Notes: generated from the letters alone by a model not told the origin. DNA of 64,000 bases from Hydrogenophilus thermoluteolus (GCF_003574215.1 NZ_AP018558.1:1026001-1090000); one strand, 5' to 3'. Positions 16,352-23,954 are shown, numbered from the stretch's first letter. Translations and numbers: made by a program.

Positions 16352-16360
16352 ACCCGTTCA
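16349..16360. promoter_or_regulatory. TGAAC-n2-GTTCA dyad, copy 2 (before baseplate W gene)
   Basis: Identical to the dyad at 4827-4838 and, like it, followed by GCACCAT within 30 bp. It starts in the PAAR stop codon and lies in the 47-bp gap before gene W. Two identical copies at gene-block boundaries suggest a late promoter or activator site. Confidence 0.4.
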
Positions 16361-16398
16361 GTCTGGCCGTTTCCGCGCACCATTGCCATCATGGCTAT

Positions 16399-16761
16399 AT
16401 GAGCGCGCAGTCTATCCCGACCAGCCTGCACTGGCAGCCGTCCTGCGGCGGCGATGGTTTTGCCGTGGCCTACGACGACCTGCGGCAGGCGATCCGCACA
16501 ATCCTCGCTACGCGCGTCGGCTCCGACCCGCTGCGGCCTGATTTCGGATCGCGCGTGCCGGACTATCTCGACTGGCCCATCGACCGCGCCCGCCCTCATG
16601 TAGTGCGCGAAACGGTCGCTGCGATCCGCAAGTGGGAGCCGCGCGTCTCGGTCAAGCGCGTGCGGGTCTCTGTCGCGGAGGGCAACCCGGCGCAGATCGT
16701 GGTGGCGGTGTACTTCATCGCCGCCGACGGCGTTGAAGTCTCCGCCGAGGTGCGGCCATGA
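16399..16761 (+). CDS. Baseplate wedge protein W (P2 gpW/T4 gp25 family)
   Basis: 120 residues of the GPW/gp25 family. After a short N-terminus, DLRQAIRTILATRVGSDPLRPDFGSRVPDYLD is the family core, containing the R-G-x-R-P-x-FG type motif. It is part of the wedges that surround the hub and trigger sheath contraction. Its stop overlaps the J start (ATGA). Confidence 0.9.
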   Translation: MSAQSIPTSLHWQPSCGGDGFAVAYDDLRQAIRTILATRVGSDPLRPDFGSRVPDYLDWPIDRARPHVVRETVAAIRKWEPRVSVKRVRVSVAEGNPAQIVVAVYFIAADGVEVSAEVRP

Positions 16762-17570
16762 CGCAGCTTTTCGACGTCATCCCCAACGACCCGCAGACGA
16801 TCACCAATGAGATCGTCGCGCAGTACGAGGCGGCGACCGGGAAAACCCTCTACCCGGCGCAGGTCGAGCGGCTGCTGATCGACCTGATCGCCTACCGCGA
16901 GACGCTGCTGCGCGCCGCGATCAACGACGCCGCCCGGCAAAACCTGGTGCGCTTTGCCCGCGCGCCCATGCTCGACTACCTGGGCGAGCTGGTGGGCGTG
17001 ACGCGCCTGCCCGGCGAGGACGACGAGCGCCTGCGCGCGCGCATCCGCGAAGCGCCGGAATCGTTCTCGGTGGCCGGGCCGCGCCTCGCGTACCGCCACC
17101 ACGCGATGAGCGCGCACGCCTCCATCGTCGATGTGGCCGTCACCAGCCCGGAGCCCGGGCTGGTGCGCCTGTACCCGCTCACCGACACCGGGCTGCCGTC
17201 GGCTGCCATCAAGTCGATGGTGCTGGCTGCCTGCTCGGCCGAGGATGTGCGTCCGATCTGCGACGCGGTGGAGGTGGCCGACCCCATCGACATGCCATTC
17301 GCCGTCGATGCGCGGCTCACCGTCTTGCAAGCGTTCGACGCCGAGACCGTGCGCCAGGCAGCGCTTGCATCCGTCACCGCTCGCTGCGCCGAGATTGCCT
17401 CTCGCCTGGGGCGCGACGTTGCCCGCTCCAGCCTGATTGCCGCGCTGCATGTGGAAGGCGTGGCCAGCGTGCGGCTTGTCGCACCGATTGCGGACATGAG
17501 CGTGCCTGCGCACGCCTGGGCGCACGCCACCGGCATCACGGTCACCGTGGAAGGAGCGACCGATGGCTGA
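16758..17570 (+). CDS. Baseplate protein J (P2 gpJ/Mu gp47 type)
   Basis: 270 residues of the baseplate J family. Recognised by the PAQVERLLIDLIAYRETLLRAAIND helix, YLGELVGVTRLPGE, and the segment ERLRARIREAPESFSVAGPR that follows. The C-terminal part with VYPL-like turns and SLIAALHVEGVASV completes the fold. The order W-J-I is that of P2. Confidence 0.92.
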   Translation: MTQLFDVIPNDPQTITNEIVAQYEAATGKTLYPAQVERLLIDLIAYRETLLRAAINDAARQNLVRFARAPMLDYLGELVGVTRLPGEDDERLRARIREAPESFSVAGPRLAYRHHAMSAHASIVDVAVTSPEPGLVRLYPLTDTGLPSAAIKSMVLAACSAEDVRPICDAVEVADPIDMPFAVDARLTVLQAFDAETVRQAALASVTARCAEIASRLGRDVARSSLIAALHVEGVASVRLVAPIADMSVPAHAWAHATGITVTVEGATDG

Positions 17571-18597
17571 CCGGCTCGCGCCTGACCTGCTCGCGCTCGA
17601 TCCGCGCTTTGGCCCGCTTGCGGAAGCCACGCAGCGCATCGAGGCGCTGCCGCTCGACGGGCTGCTCACCTACCTCATCGACACGGTTCCTGCGCACTAC
17701 CTGCCGGAGCTGGGGCGGCAGTTTCACATCATGCCGCTCGAAGGCTGGCAGTTTGCCGCCACCGACGCTGAGCGGCGGCGGTTGATCCGCGAATCGATTG
17801 CGCTGCACCGCAGGAAGGGCACGCCGTGGAGCATCCGCAGGATGCTGGAGATCGCTGGCTTTGGCGCGGGCTTGCGCATCAGCGAAGGCCGCGTCGCGCG
17901 GCGTTTTGATGGCACGATCTTCGCCGACGGATCGGAGATTTACGGCGGACACTCGTGGGCAGAGTTCGCCATTGATGTCGATCTGGGCGATACAGCTGGA
18001 CTGGACGCCGAAACCTCCGCGCGCATTCGTGAGATTGTCGAAGAGTGGAAGCCAGAATCCCGGCATCTCACACGGCTGGCGTTTCACGCTGACACGTCGG
18101 ACGCTGCGCCCAGCAGCGAAGCCGCGCAAACCAACGCCTCCTGGTCGGGCGCGTCGCTGCGCCCCTGGCGGCGCTGCTACGACGGCGCGCTCTTCTACGA
18201 CCAGGGGGCGCTGCTTGCATACAACGGCGCGACGCGCGCCGACGGCAGCAGCGCCTACCAGGGCTGGACGGCACGGGGTGCAACATGGCTTGCGGGCGCA
18301 CCGGAGTCGGATACCACGCTCGCGCTCATCTGGACGGACACTGACCGCCAGCAGGCGCTGCCGACCTACGACGGCGCAACGCAGGCCGACGGCACGACCG
18401 ACTACGGCGACACCGCGCCGGTGGCGCAGGATGCGGTCATGCCTATCACGGTCACTCGCCATGTGCGCTACGACGGCCGCTACCGCTACGGCGCAGACAA
18501 CCTGTTCGACGGCTCGGCACGATTCGACGGCGCGCGGCGCTACATCGCGGGCCGCGTCGCCAGTGGCAACGAATCGTTTTATCTGGAGGCTGCATGA
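17563..18597 (+). CDS. Tail protein I (P2 gpI type), long C-terminal extension
   Basis: 344 residues. The first ~185 follow the P2 gpI family (ERRRLIRESIALHRRKGTPWSIRRMLEIAG). The rest is a repetitive beta-rich region in which YDGA(L/T)-type motifs recur (YDGALFYDQG, YNGATRADGSS, YDGATQADGTTD, RYDGRYRYGADNLFDGS). It could be an adhesin-like or fibre-docking region. It overlaps both J and the following gene by a few bases. Confidence 0.85.
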   Translation: MADRLAPDLLALDPRFGPLAEATQRIEALPLDGLLTYLIDTVPAHYLPELGRQFHIMPLEGWQFAATDAERRRLIRESIALHRRKGTPWSIRRMLEIAGFGAGLRISEGRVARRFDGTIFADGSEIYGGHSWAEFAIDVDLGDTAGLDAETSARIREIVEEWKPESRHLTRLAFHADTSDAAPSSEAAQTNASWSGASLRPWRRCYDGALFYDQGALLAYNGATRADGSSAYQGWTARGATWLAGAPESDTTLALIWTDTDRQQALPTYDGATQADGTTDYGDTAPVAQDAVMPITVTRHVRYDGRYRYGADNLFDGSARFDGARRYIAGRVASGNESFYLEAA

Positions 18598-19031
18598 AGC
18601 TCGCAGACACGCAAGCCCTGCGTGGCGAGTTCCGCCTGGCGATCTACCGCCACGGCGCGCTCGTCGATGAAATCATCGAACCCAACCTCATCGTCAATGG
18701 CGCGAAAGACCAGCTCGCCAGGCTGGTAGGCGGCAACGGCGCCAACCGCCATGTCACGCAGATCGGGTTTGGTACTGGCACTGCGGCCGCAGCGCCCGGC
18801 AATACGGTGCTGACGGGCGCGTACTGGAAGCCAGTCACCAGCGTGAGCTACCCGGCCACGGGGCAGGTGGCATTTGCCTGGAGCCTCTCCACCGCCGAGG
18901 CCAACGGCATGGCGATCACCGAGTTCGGCCTGCGCTGCGCCGACGGCACGCTCTTCGCGCGCAAGGCGCGCGCCCCCATCCACAAGTCCGACGACCTGTC
19001 GCTCACAGGAACGTGGACGATCATCTTCTAA
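18594..19031 (+). CDS. Uncharacterised tail-associated protein
   Basis: 145 residues starting in an ATGA overlap with tail gene I. The protein is beta-rich with conserved-looking blocks (EPNLIVNGAKDQLARLVGG, HVTQIGFGTG, ITEFGLRCADGTLFARKAR, SLTGTWTIIF) that resemble small proteins found beside tail fibre genes in Mu-like phages. No function can be assigned. Its place between baseplate and fibre suggests a collar or fibre-attachment piece. Confidence 0.6.
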   Translation: MKLADTQALRGEFRLAIYRHGALVDEIIEPNLIVNGAKDQLARLVGGNGANRHVTQIGFGTGTAAAAPGNTVLTGAYWKPVTSVSYPATGQVAFAWSLSTAEANGMAITEFGLRCADGTLFARKARAPIHKSDDLSLTGTWTIIF

Positions 19032-19043
19032 AGGAGGCCTTGC

Positions 19044-19985
19044 ATGGCAAACGTCACCGAGTCAGCGGTCTGGGAATCTGGCGTCTATCGCATCGAGACG
19101 ACCGACCCGATCCTGGGCGGCGAAAACGGCACCGCCAACATTCAGGCCAAGCAACTCGCCAACCGCACGCTCTGGCTGAAGGTGCGCGCGGATCAAGTCG
19201 ATGCCGCCGCGGCTGGATACGGTTCGCTGCAAGCGCGCCTTGCCGCGCTACAAGCCAACGTCGAGGCGGTTGGCACCGAGATGGTCAATATGGACCACAC
19301 CGCCGTGATGCAGGCGCTCTCGCTCGCGCACATGGCGCACCAGGCTATCGATGCGATGCGCTTCGGTCCGGTGCGGCAAACCGGCGAAATCACGATCAAA
19401 AATCGCGGCGTGGTTTCGGGCTGCACGATCAGCAAGTCGACCACTGCTGCGCGCAACCTCAACATCGCGCCGGGCGTCTGCTTTGCCAACGGCCAGACCT
19501 ACCCGGTGGTCGAAGGGACGAACGCCGCGAGCGTCCCCGCCAACACCAGCACGACGAGCGCCGTGGTGGTCTCGGCCTACCTCTACCCACACAGCGACGG
19601 CCAGACCTACCGTCTGGCGGTGACCGCCATCGGCCAGAGCGTGCCAGACAACGGCATCGAGATTTATCGATTGACGATCCCGGCCAACAACACCGACGCC
19701 ACCGATCCCAACCTCACGAACGTGACGCTAACTGACGTGCGCCGCATTGAGCCAAATTTTCCTGACATGCTGGACGCCCCCGTGTCGCAGTCGGTGAGCT
19801 TTGCTCGTCCGATGAAAGGCGCAGACTGGCGGCTGCACGTAGATGTGGTATCGGCCACCGGCGCGCCGTGCCGCGCCGATCAGGTTGTGGTCGGCAACCG
19901 CGCCACGAACGGGATGACGCTGCTCCTGGCAAGCGCCGCTGACGCCGTGACGCTGCGCTGGACCGTCGAACGCCTCAACGACTAA
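19044..19985 (+). CDS. Tail fibre protein (N-terminal phage fibre domain)
   Basis: 313 residues. The N-terminus (WESGVYRIETTDPILGGENGTANIQAKQLANRTLWLK) is the common baseplate-attachment module of phage tail fibres. The rest is Thr/Asn/Ala-rich beta structure (SGCTISKSTTAARNL, then NNTDATDPNLTNVTL). Shorter than long fibres, it may serve as the shaft that presents the DGR-diversified protein. A strong AAAGGAGG site (19031-19038) precedes it. Confidence 0.75.
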   Translation: MANVTESAVWESGVYRIETTDPILGGENGTANIQAKQLANRTLWLKVRADQVDAAAAGYGSLQARLAALQANVEAVGTEMVNMDHTAVMQALSLAHMAHQAIDAMRFGPVRQTGEITIKNRGVVSGCTISKSTTAARNLNIAPGVCFANGQTYPVVEGTNAASVPANTSTTSAVVVSAYLYPHSDGQTYRLAVTAIGQSVPDNGIEIYRLTIPANNTDATDPNLTNVTLTDVRRIEPNFPDMLDAPVSQSVSFARPMKGADWRLHVDVVSATGAPCRADQVVVGNRATNGMTLLLASAADAVTLRWTVERLND

Positions 19986-20002
19986 CCAAAAGGAGGTCTG
20001 AC

Positions 20003-20332
20003 ATGCCACAAATCACCATGATCCAACCCGGCGCGCCCGTCGCGCCCATTGCCATCAGCGCCGATCGCCTGACGGTAGGCGACATCACCATTGATTATGC
20101 TGTCGAGCAGCAGGACGAGGCGGTCGAGATCGCCATCCGCCACTCCGCTGGCGCGTTCACCCGTGACGGCGCAGACGGCGCGTTCGTCGCCATCGTGCGC
20201 ATCCCGCCTCGGCAATACACCGAGCAGCCGGGCGAAACCGACCCCATGACCGGCGCGCCCCGTATCGAGCGCGTAGCGCTGCCGCTCGATCCGTCTGCCG
20301 TATCCGTCGAACTCTGGCCGTTTGCTGGCTGA
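20003..20332 (+). CDS. Uncharacterised 109-residue protein upstream of the DGR target
   Basis: 109 residues with an excellent AAAAGGAGG site at 19987-19995. The composition is beta-strand rich (APIAISADRLTVGDITIDYAVEQQ) with a Pro/Tyr segment PPRQYTEQPGETDPMTG. No family was recognised. Its fixed place between the fibre and the diversified protein suggests an adaptor or chaperone for the receptor-binding tip. Confidence 0.55.
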   Translation: MPQITMIQPGAPVAPIAISADRLTVGDITIDYAVEQQDEAVEIAIRHSAGAFTRDGADGAFVAIVRIPPRQYTEQPGETDPMTGAPRIERVALPLDPSAVSVELWPFAG

Positions 20333-20360
20333 CCACTGCTAAGCACTCCAGGAGAACCCC

Positions 20361-21470
20361 ATGCCCACCATCTTCATCCGCGACGAACTGCGCGCCGCTA
20401 TCGAAGCCGCCACCGGCGGCCTGTGCACCGTTCACTACACCGCCAGCGGTCAACCCAGCTACTTCCGCTGGATTCCGAAATTCACGTTGGATGCCATCGA
20501 TCCCAGTCTTGGCGCCGGCGTCCACCCCGCATTTGTGGTTGATGGCGTCACACGCGATGGTCTGTGGATCGGCATGTATCCGGGTGTTGTCAAAAACGGC
20601 GAATTGCTGAGCCTGCCCGGCGTCGATCCGACCACATCGCAGCCCTATACCTATTTCGTGAGCGCTGCCCGCGCTTGCGGCGCCGGCTTCCACGTCATGA
20701 CCAATGCCGAGTGGGCGGCAGTGGCCTTGCTCACCGCCAAGAGCGGCCACCAGCCGCGAGGCAACACCAACTGGGGTCGCGCGCATGACGCCACCTGGGA
20801 GACCGCTCGCCGCGTGGATAACGGCACACCGGGCAGCACCAGCGGCGTAGGCCGCACGCTCACCGGCACTGGCCCTGTCACTTGGCGGCACGACGGCACG
20901 CCTGCCGGGATCGCCGATATCGTGGGTAATGTGTGGGAATTCACCCCCGGCCTGCGCCTGGTGGATGGCGAAATTCAAATCCTCGCCAACAACGACGCCG
21001 CGACCGCCAGCCTGTTCGACGACAGCGCTCCGTGGAAGGCCATTCTGCAGGATGGCTCGCTGGTTGCCCCGGGCACGACCGGCACGCTCAAGCTCAACTC
21101 GCCCAGCGCGTCCAACAATGACACCACTGCGGTCAACCTCGGCGCTCCGACCATTGCCACCAGTGTGACCAATTACACCGGCCCGGCAGGGGATAGCAAT
21201 CACAGCTACGACTATTGCTACACATCGTTCGCCTCGTTATCCGCCGCAACGGGTGTTACCGTCCCCGCCATCATGCGCGCCCTCGCGCTGGCCCCGCTGT
21301 CATCGCCGGCGCTTGCAGGGGGATTCTGGATGCGCAACAACGGCCAGCGCTATCCGCTTCGCGGCGGCGACTGGATCAACGGCGCGGGCGCGGGTCTCGG
21401 GGCGTTGAACCTCTACTACCCGGCCTCGAACGCGTACTGGCACCTCGGCGCCCGCCCGGCGAAGGTGTAA
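20361..21470 (+). CDS. DGR target: formylglycine-enzyme-like/C-type-lectin variable protein
   Basis: 369 residues. The C-terminal two thirds follow the SUMF1-like C-type-lectin fold used by many DGR target proteins (FHVMTNAEWAAVALL, then GIADIVGNVWEFTPGLRL, then GGDWINGAGAGLGALNL). Residues 334-367 are encoded by the variable repeat. Positions altered relative to the template are R334, I339, G343, Y352, Y353, Y359, H361 and L362. It is the last structural gene before the retroelement, after the fibre gene, so a receptor-binding tip role is likely. An AGGAGA site at 20350-20355 precedes the ATG, and its stop overlaps the avd start (TAATG). Confidence 0.93.
   Translation: MPTIFIRDELRAAIEAATGGLCTVHYTASGQPSYFRWIPKFTLDAIDPSLGAGVHPAFVVDGVTRDGLWIGMYPGVVKNGELLSLPGVDPTTSQPYTYFVSAARACGAGFHVMTNAEWAAVALLTAKSGHQPRGNTNWGRAHDATWETARRVDNGTPGSTSGVGRTLTGTGPVTWRHDGTPAGIADIVGNVWEFTPGLRLVDGEIQILANNDAATASLFDDSAPWKAILQDGSLVAPGTTGTLKLNSPSASNNDTTAVNLGAPTIATSVTNYTGPAGDSNHSYDYCYTSFASLSAATGVTVPAIMRALALAPLSSPALAGGFWMRNNGQRYPLRGGDWINGAGAGLGALNLYYPASNAYWHLGARPAKV
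21360..21463 (+). repeat. DGR variable repeat (VR)
   Basis: 104 bp aligned without gaps to the template repeat 523 bp downstream. Ten positions differ and every one is an adenine in the template (A to C, G or T). All non-adenine positions are identical. The last 17 bp (21447-21463) are GC-rich and unchanged, as expected for the initiation-of-mutagenic-homing (IMH) side. The repeat ends five codon positions before the stop codon is complete. Confidence 0.97.
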
Positions 21471-21883
21471 TGGATCACGACGTGACGAGTCACGACCTAA
21501 GCGCCGCGCCGACGCGCGGCGCGTCACTGCCGCAGGCGTATGTGGAGTTGCTGAGCAGGCTGGAGGATATGGACGTGTACGTGCACCAGATCACCGTGCA
21601 TTGGCCTAAGTCAGAGCGTCATGGCCTGGCCGCCGATGTGCGGCGGCAGATCACGCAGCTGCACCGGCTGTGCGCTGTGGCCTGGAAGCGTAAGTCCAAG
21701 TCCGGCGCGCTATTCGACCTCGATGTCGAGCTGTACGTGCTGAAAACACTGATTCGCAAGGCGTACCGGCTGGAATACATCAATGCCGACCGGCTGGCGG
21801 TGTGGATGCGTCACGCCGACGAACTAGGGCGAAGAATCGGCGCGTGGATTCGTCACGAAAGCAAACAGGGTGCTGGCGTATGA
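21470..21883 (+). CDS. avd: DGR accessory variability determinant (Avd-type)
   Basis: 137 residues from ATG 21470, coupled to the target gene by TAATG. The sequence is predominantly helical and very basic (WPKSERHGLAADVRRQITQL, then AVAWKRKSKSGALFDLDVEL, then YVLKTLIRKAYRLEYI), matching the four-helix-bundle Avd/S23-like family that binds the DGR RNA and reverse transcriptase. Length is typical of Avd (about 120-140). The last base of its stop codon is the first base of the template repeat. Confidence 0.88.
   Translation: MDHDVTSHDLSAAPTRGASLPQAYVELLSRLEDMDVYVHQITVHWPKSERHGLAADVRRQITQLHRLCAVAWKRKSKSGALFDLDVELYVLKTLIRKAYRLEYINADRLAVWMRHADELGRRIGAWIRHESKQGAGV
21481..21522 (+). other. Two hairpins downstream of the VR
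   Basis: Hairpin 1: arms 21481-21486 and 21489-21494 (CGTGAC/GTCACG). Hairpin 2: arms 21501-21509 and 21514-21522 (GCGCCGCGC/GCGCGGCGC) with loop CGAC. They start 18 and 38 bp after the VR end. In the Bordetella phage DGR a hairpin or cruciform just 3' of VR stimulates retrohoming. Here both hairpins lie inside the avd coding sequence. Confidence 0.6.
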
Positions 21884-21986
21884 ACGGCGGCGACTGGAAC
21901 AACGGCGCGAACGCGGGTCTCGGGGCGTTGAACCTCAACAACCCGGCCTCGAACGCGAACTGGAACATCGGCGCCCGCCCGGCGAA
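21883..21986 (+). repeat. DGR template repeat (TR)
   Basis: 104 bp with 24 adenines, largely arranged as AAC codons when read in the VR frame (AAC occurs at ten codon positions). AAC is the DGR signature codon because adenine mutagenesis of it gives many amino acids and never a stop. It starts at the last base of the avd stop and ends 77 bp before the reverse transcriptase ATG. No protein is expected from it. It is transcribed as the template RNA. Confidence 0.97.
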
Positions 21987-22063
21987 CGAAAAACTGGCCA
22001 GACGCGGCGCGGCCAAGGCTGCGCCGACCGTGCCATTTCCTTCGGCGTCACCATCCTTTCCGT

Positions 22064-23107
22064 ATGGATAAATCACCTGCATCCGGCGCGGGCGACCTGC
22101 TGGCGCCGGATACCCTATTCGATCGCATCGTAGCCTGGGGCAACATCATCGCCGCATGGCAAGAGGCGCGCAAGGGCAAGCGACAAAGCGCAGAAGTGCG
22201 CCTATTCGAAGCAGACCTTGAGGCCAACCTCGTCAGCCTGCACGAGCACCTGCTGCGCGGCACATGGCGACCAGGCGAGCCGCGCCGTTTCTATGTGCGC
22301 GACCCCAAGTGGCGTGAAATCACCGCGCCGCCCTTCGCTGACCGCATCGTCCACCATGCCATCGTGCGCGTCATCGAGCCTCTGTTTGAGCGTCGATTCA
22401 TTCACGACAGCTACGCCTGCCGCCCCGGTAAAGGTGTCCATGCCGCCGTGGATAGACTGCACCGCTTCATGCGTGGCGCCGCCAGGCGATGGCCGAACGC
22501 TTACCTGGTGCGCTGCGACATCAGCAAGTACTTCGCCAGCATCAGGCACGATATTTTGATGCACATGGTGACGCGCGTGCTGCCGTGTCCGCGTACACTG
22601 GCGCTGATGCAGTCCGTCATCAGTGGCTACGGTTTCGATGGCGTTGGGCTGCCAGTCGGCGCGCTTACCAGCCAGCTGCTCGCCAACGCCATGCTTGACC
22701 CGCTGGATCACTACATCAAGGACGACCTTGGCGTGCGCGGCTATGTCCGCTACATGGACGATTTCGTCCTGATTGCGCACGACAAGCACGCAGCGCAGCG
22801 CCTATTGGCGCAGATCGACGGCTTTGTCTCGGCCATGGGCCTGGTGCTCAACCCCAAAAGCGGAATCTGGCCGCTCAAGCGCGGCTGCACCTTCTGCGGC
22901 TACCGTGTGCTGCCAACCCATGTAGCTGTCACCCAGGCCGCCAAGCGTCGCTGGCGACATCGACTAAGAACGACCGCCTACGAGTACCGCCGTGGGCGCA
23001 TCAACCTCTCTCGCTGCCGAGAGACTGTCCTTGCCATGACCGCCGTATTCAAGCATGCCCGAGCGGCGCGATCTCAGGCGGCGATGCTGCGGTCTTTTAC
23101 CATATAG
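22064..23107 (+). CDS. DGR reverse transcriptase
   Basis: 347 residues, a normal size for DGR enzymes. Recognised motifs are the catalytic D152 in VRCDISKYFASI, GLPVGALTSQLLAN (residues 195-208, with the DGR-specific SQ in place of the QG of other retroelements) and YMDD at 230-233. The basic C-terminus (QAAKRRWRHRLRTT, then RRGRINLSRC) resembles a thumb domain. It copies the template RNA with adenine-directed errors. The C-terminus ends only 87 bp from the phage end. Confidence 0.95.
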   Translation: MDKSPASGAGDLLAPDTLFDRIVAWGNIIAAWQEARKGKRQSAEVRLFEADLEANLVSLHEHLLRGTWRPGEPRRFYVRDPKWREITAPPFADRIVHHAIVRVIEPLFERRFIHDSYACRPGKGVHAAVDRLHRFMRGAARRWPNAYLVRCDISKYFASIRHDILMHMVTRVLPCPRTLALMQSVISGYGFDGVGLPVGALTSQLLANAMLDPLDHYIKDDLGVRGYVRYMDDFVLIAHDKHAAQRLLAQIDGFVSAMGLVLNPKSGIWPLKRGCTFCGYRVLPTHVAVTQAAKRRWRHRLRTTAYEYRRGRINLSRCRETVLAMTAVFKHARAARSQAAMLRSFTI

Positions 23108-23194
23108 TGCACGCATTCCATGCGGCGTGTTTTGTCGCGTGGAATGCGATCATGTCGCATGGAATCCGTGCACGCGTCGCATTTAATTTGTGCA
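23108..23194. other. Phage right end with four 19-bp transposase-site-like motifs
   Basis: Three direct copies of a 19-bp motif lie at 23134-23152, 23154-23172 and 23176-23194, with consensus GTCGC-TGGAAT-CGTGCA in the first two. A fourth, inverted copy lies at 23108-23126 (17 of 19 or better against the second copy). The last copy ends exactly at the host junction with terminal CA. Mu has three transposase-binding sites at each end, and this arrangement fits that role. Confidence 0.75.
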
Positions 23195-23944
23195 AGCCCA
23201 ACGGCGGAAACGTTGGCCACCCGTTTTGGCATTACGCGCGAAGAGATGGACGCGTTCGCAGTCGAGAGTCATCGCCGTGCGGCCGCTGCACACGAGGCGG
23301 GCCATTTCGCGCACGAAATGACTCCGCTTTTCGACGCGCAAGGCCGCTTCTACGCCCACGACGATGGGGTGCGCCCCGATTCATCGCTCGAAAAACTCGC
23401 GAAACTCAAACCCTTTTTCGACCGCTATGGTCGTGTCACGCCCGGAAACAGTTCTCAAATCACGGACGGCGCGACGATGCTGCTCGTCGCATCCGAAGCG
23501 GCGGTGAAGCGCTATCGACTGGAGCCGGTGGCGCGGCTCGTCGATACCCACTGGGCCGGACTCGACCCTGCTCAAATGGGTTTGGGGCCGGTTCATGCCG
23601 CGACCCCGCTTCTGCAGCGTGCGGGTTGGGCTTTGGACGATGTCGATTTTTGGGAGATCAATGAAGCGTTTGCCGCGCAGGTGTTGGCGTGCCTCAAAGC
23701 GTGGGAAAGTGACGATTACTGCCGATCTGAGCTGGGGCTGCCGATGGCGTTGGGGCCGATCGACCGCAGCCGCCTCAACGTGGATGGTGGCGCGATCGCG
23801 CTCGGGCATCCGGTGGGCGCGAGCGGCGCACGTATCGTCTGGCACTTGGTCGAAGTATTACAGCGACACAACGCGAAGCGTGGAATCGCCGCGATTTGTA
23901 TCGGTGGCGGTTTGGGTGGCGCGATGCGCATCGAACGGCTGTGA
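23195..23944 (+). pseudogene. 3' fragment of acetyl-CoA acyltransferase (thiolase), cut by the prophage
   Basis: The host reading frame starts abruptly at 23195 with SPTAETLATRFGITREEMDAF, an internal thiolase segment. About 249 codons remain, including NEAFAAQ, the GGAIALGHPVGASGAR catalytic-His block and the C-terminal cysteine in CIGGGLGGAMRIE. The N-terminal ~140 residues, including the nucleophilic cysteine, are missing and should lie left of the prophage. An ATG-like start at 23120 inside the phage end would give only a non-functional fusion. The intact paralogue at 31627 shows what is lost. Confidence 0.9.
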
Positions 23945-23954
23945 AGGATAGGCG

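Larger units (their letters stand above)
1..23194 (+). mobile_element. Mu-like transposable prophage, right part (left end outside window)
   Basis: A continuous run of phage structural genes on one strand: a Mu-type head module up to about 8.1 kb, a P2-type contractile tail module to about 20.3 kb, then a diversity-generating retroelement. The right boundary is placed at 23194. There the sequence changes in mid-codon context to a host thiolase reading frame, the last two phage bases are CA, and three direct 19-bp motifs precede the junction. Early genes (repressor, transposase A/B, lysis) must lie to the left of the window. The integration site, inside a beta-oxidation gene, fits the near-random target choice of Mu-like phages. 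A 5-bp target duplication, probably 23195-23199, would be expected but cannot be checked without the left end. Confidence 0.93.

Noticed and set aside
21870..22133. Small ORFs running through the template repeat
   Set aside because: The frame of the TR that matches the target protein is open, but it overlaps the avd end and the RT start with no ribosome-binding site. The TR is a template for RNA, not a protein gene.
23120..23194. Thiolase starting within the phage end
   Set aside because: The ATG/TTG-type start at 23120 lies in the transposase-site region and gives a 25-residue unrelated leader. The product would lack the catalytic cysteine, so it is treated as a pseudogene.
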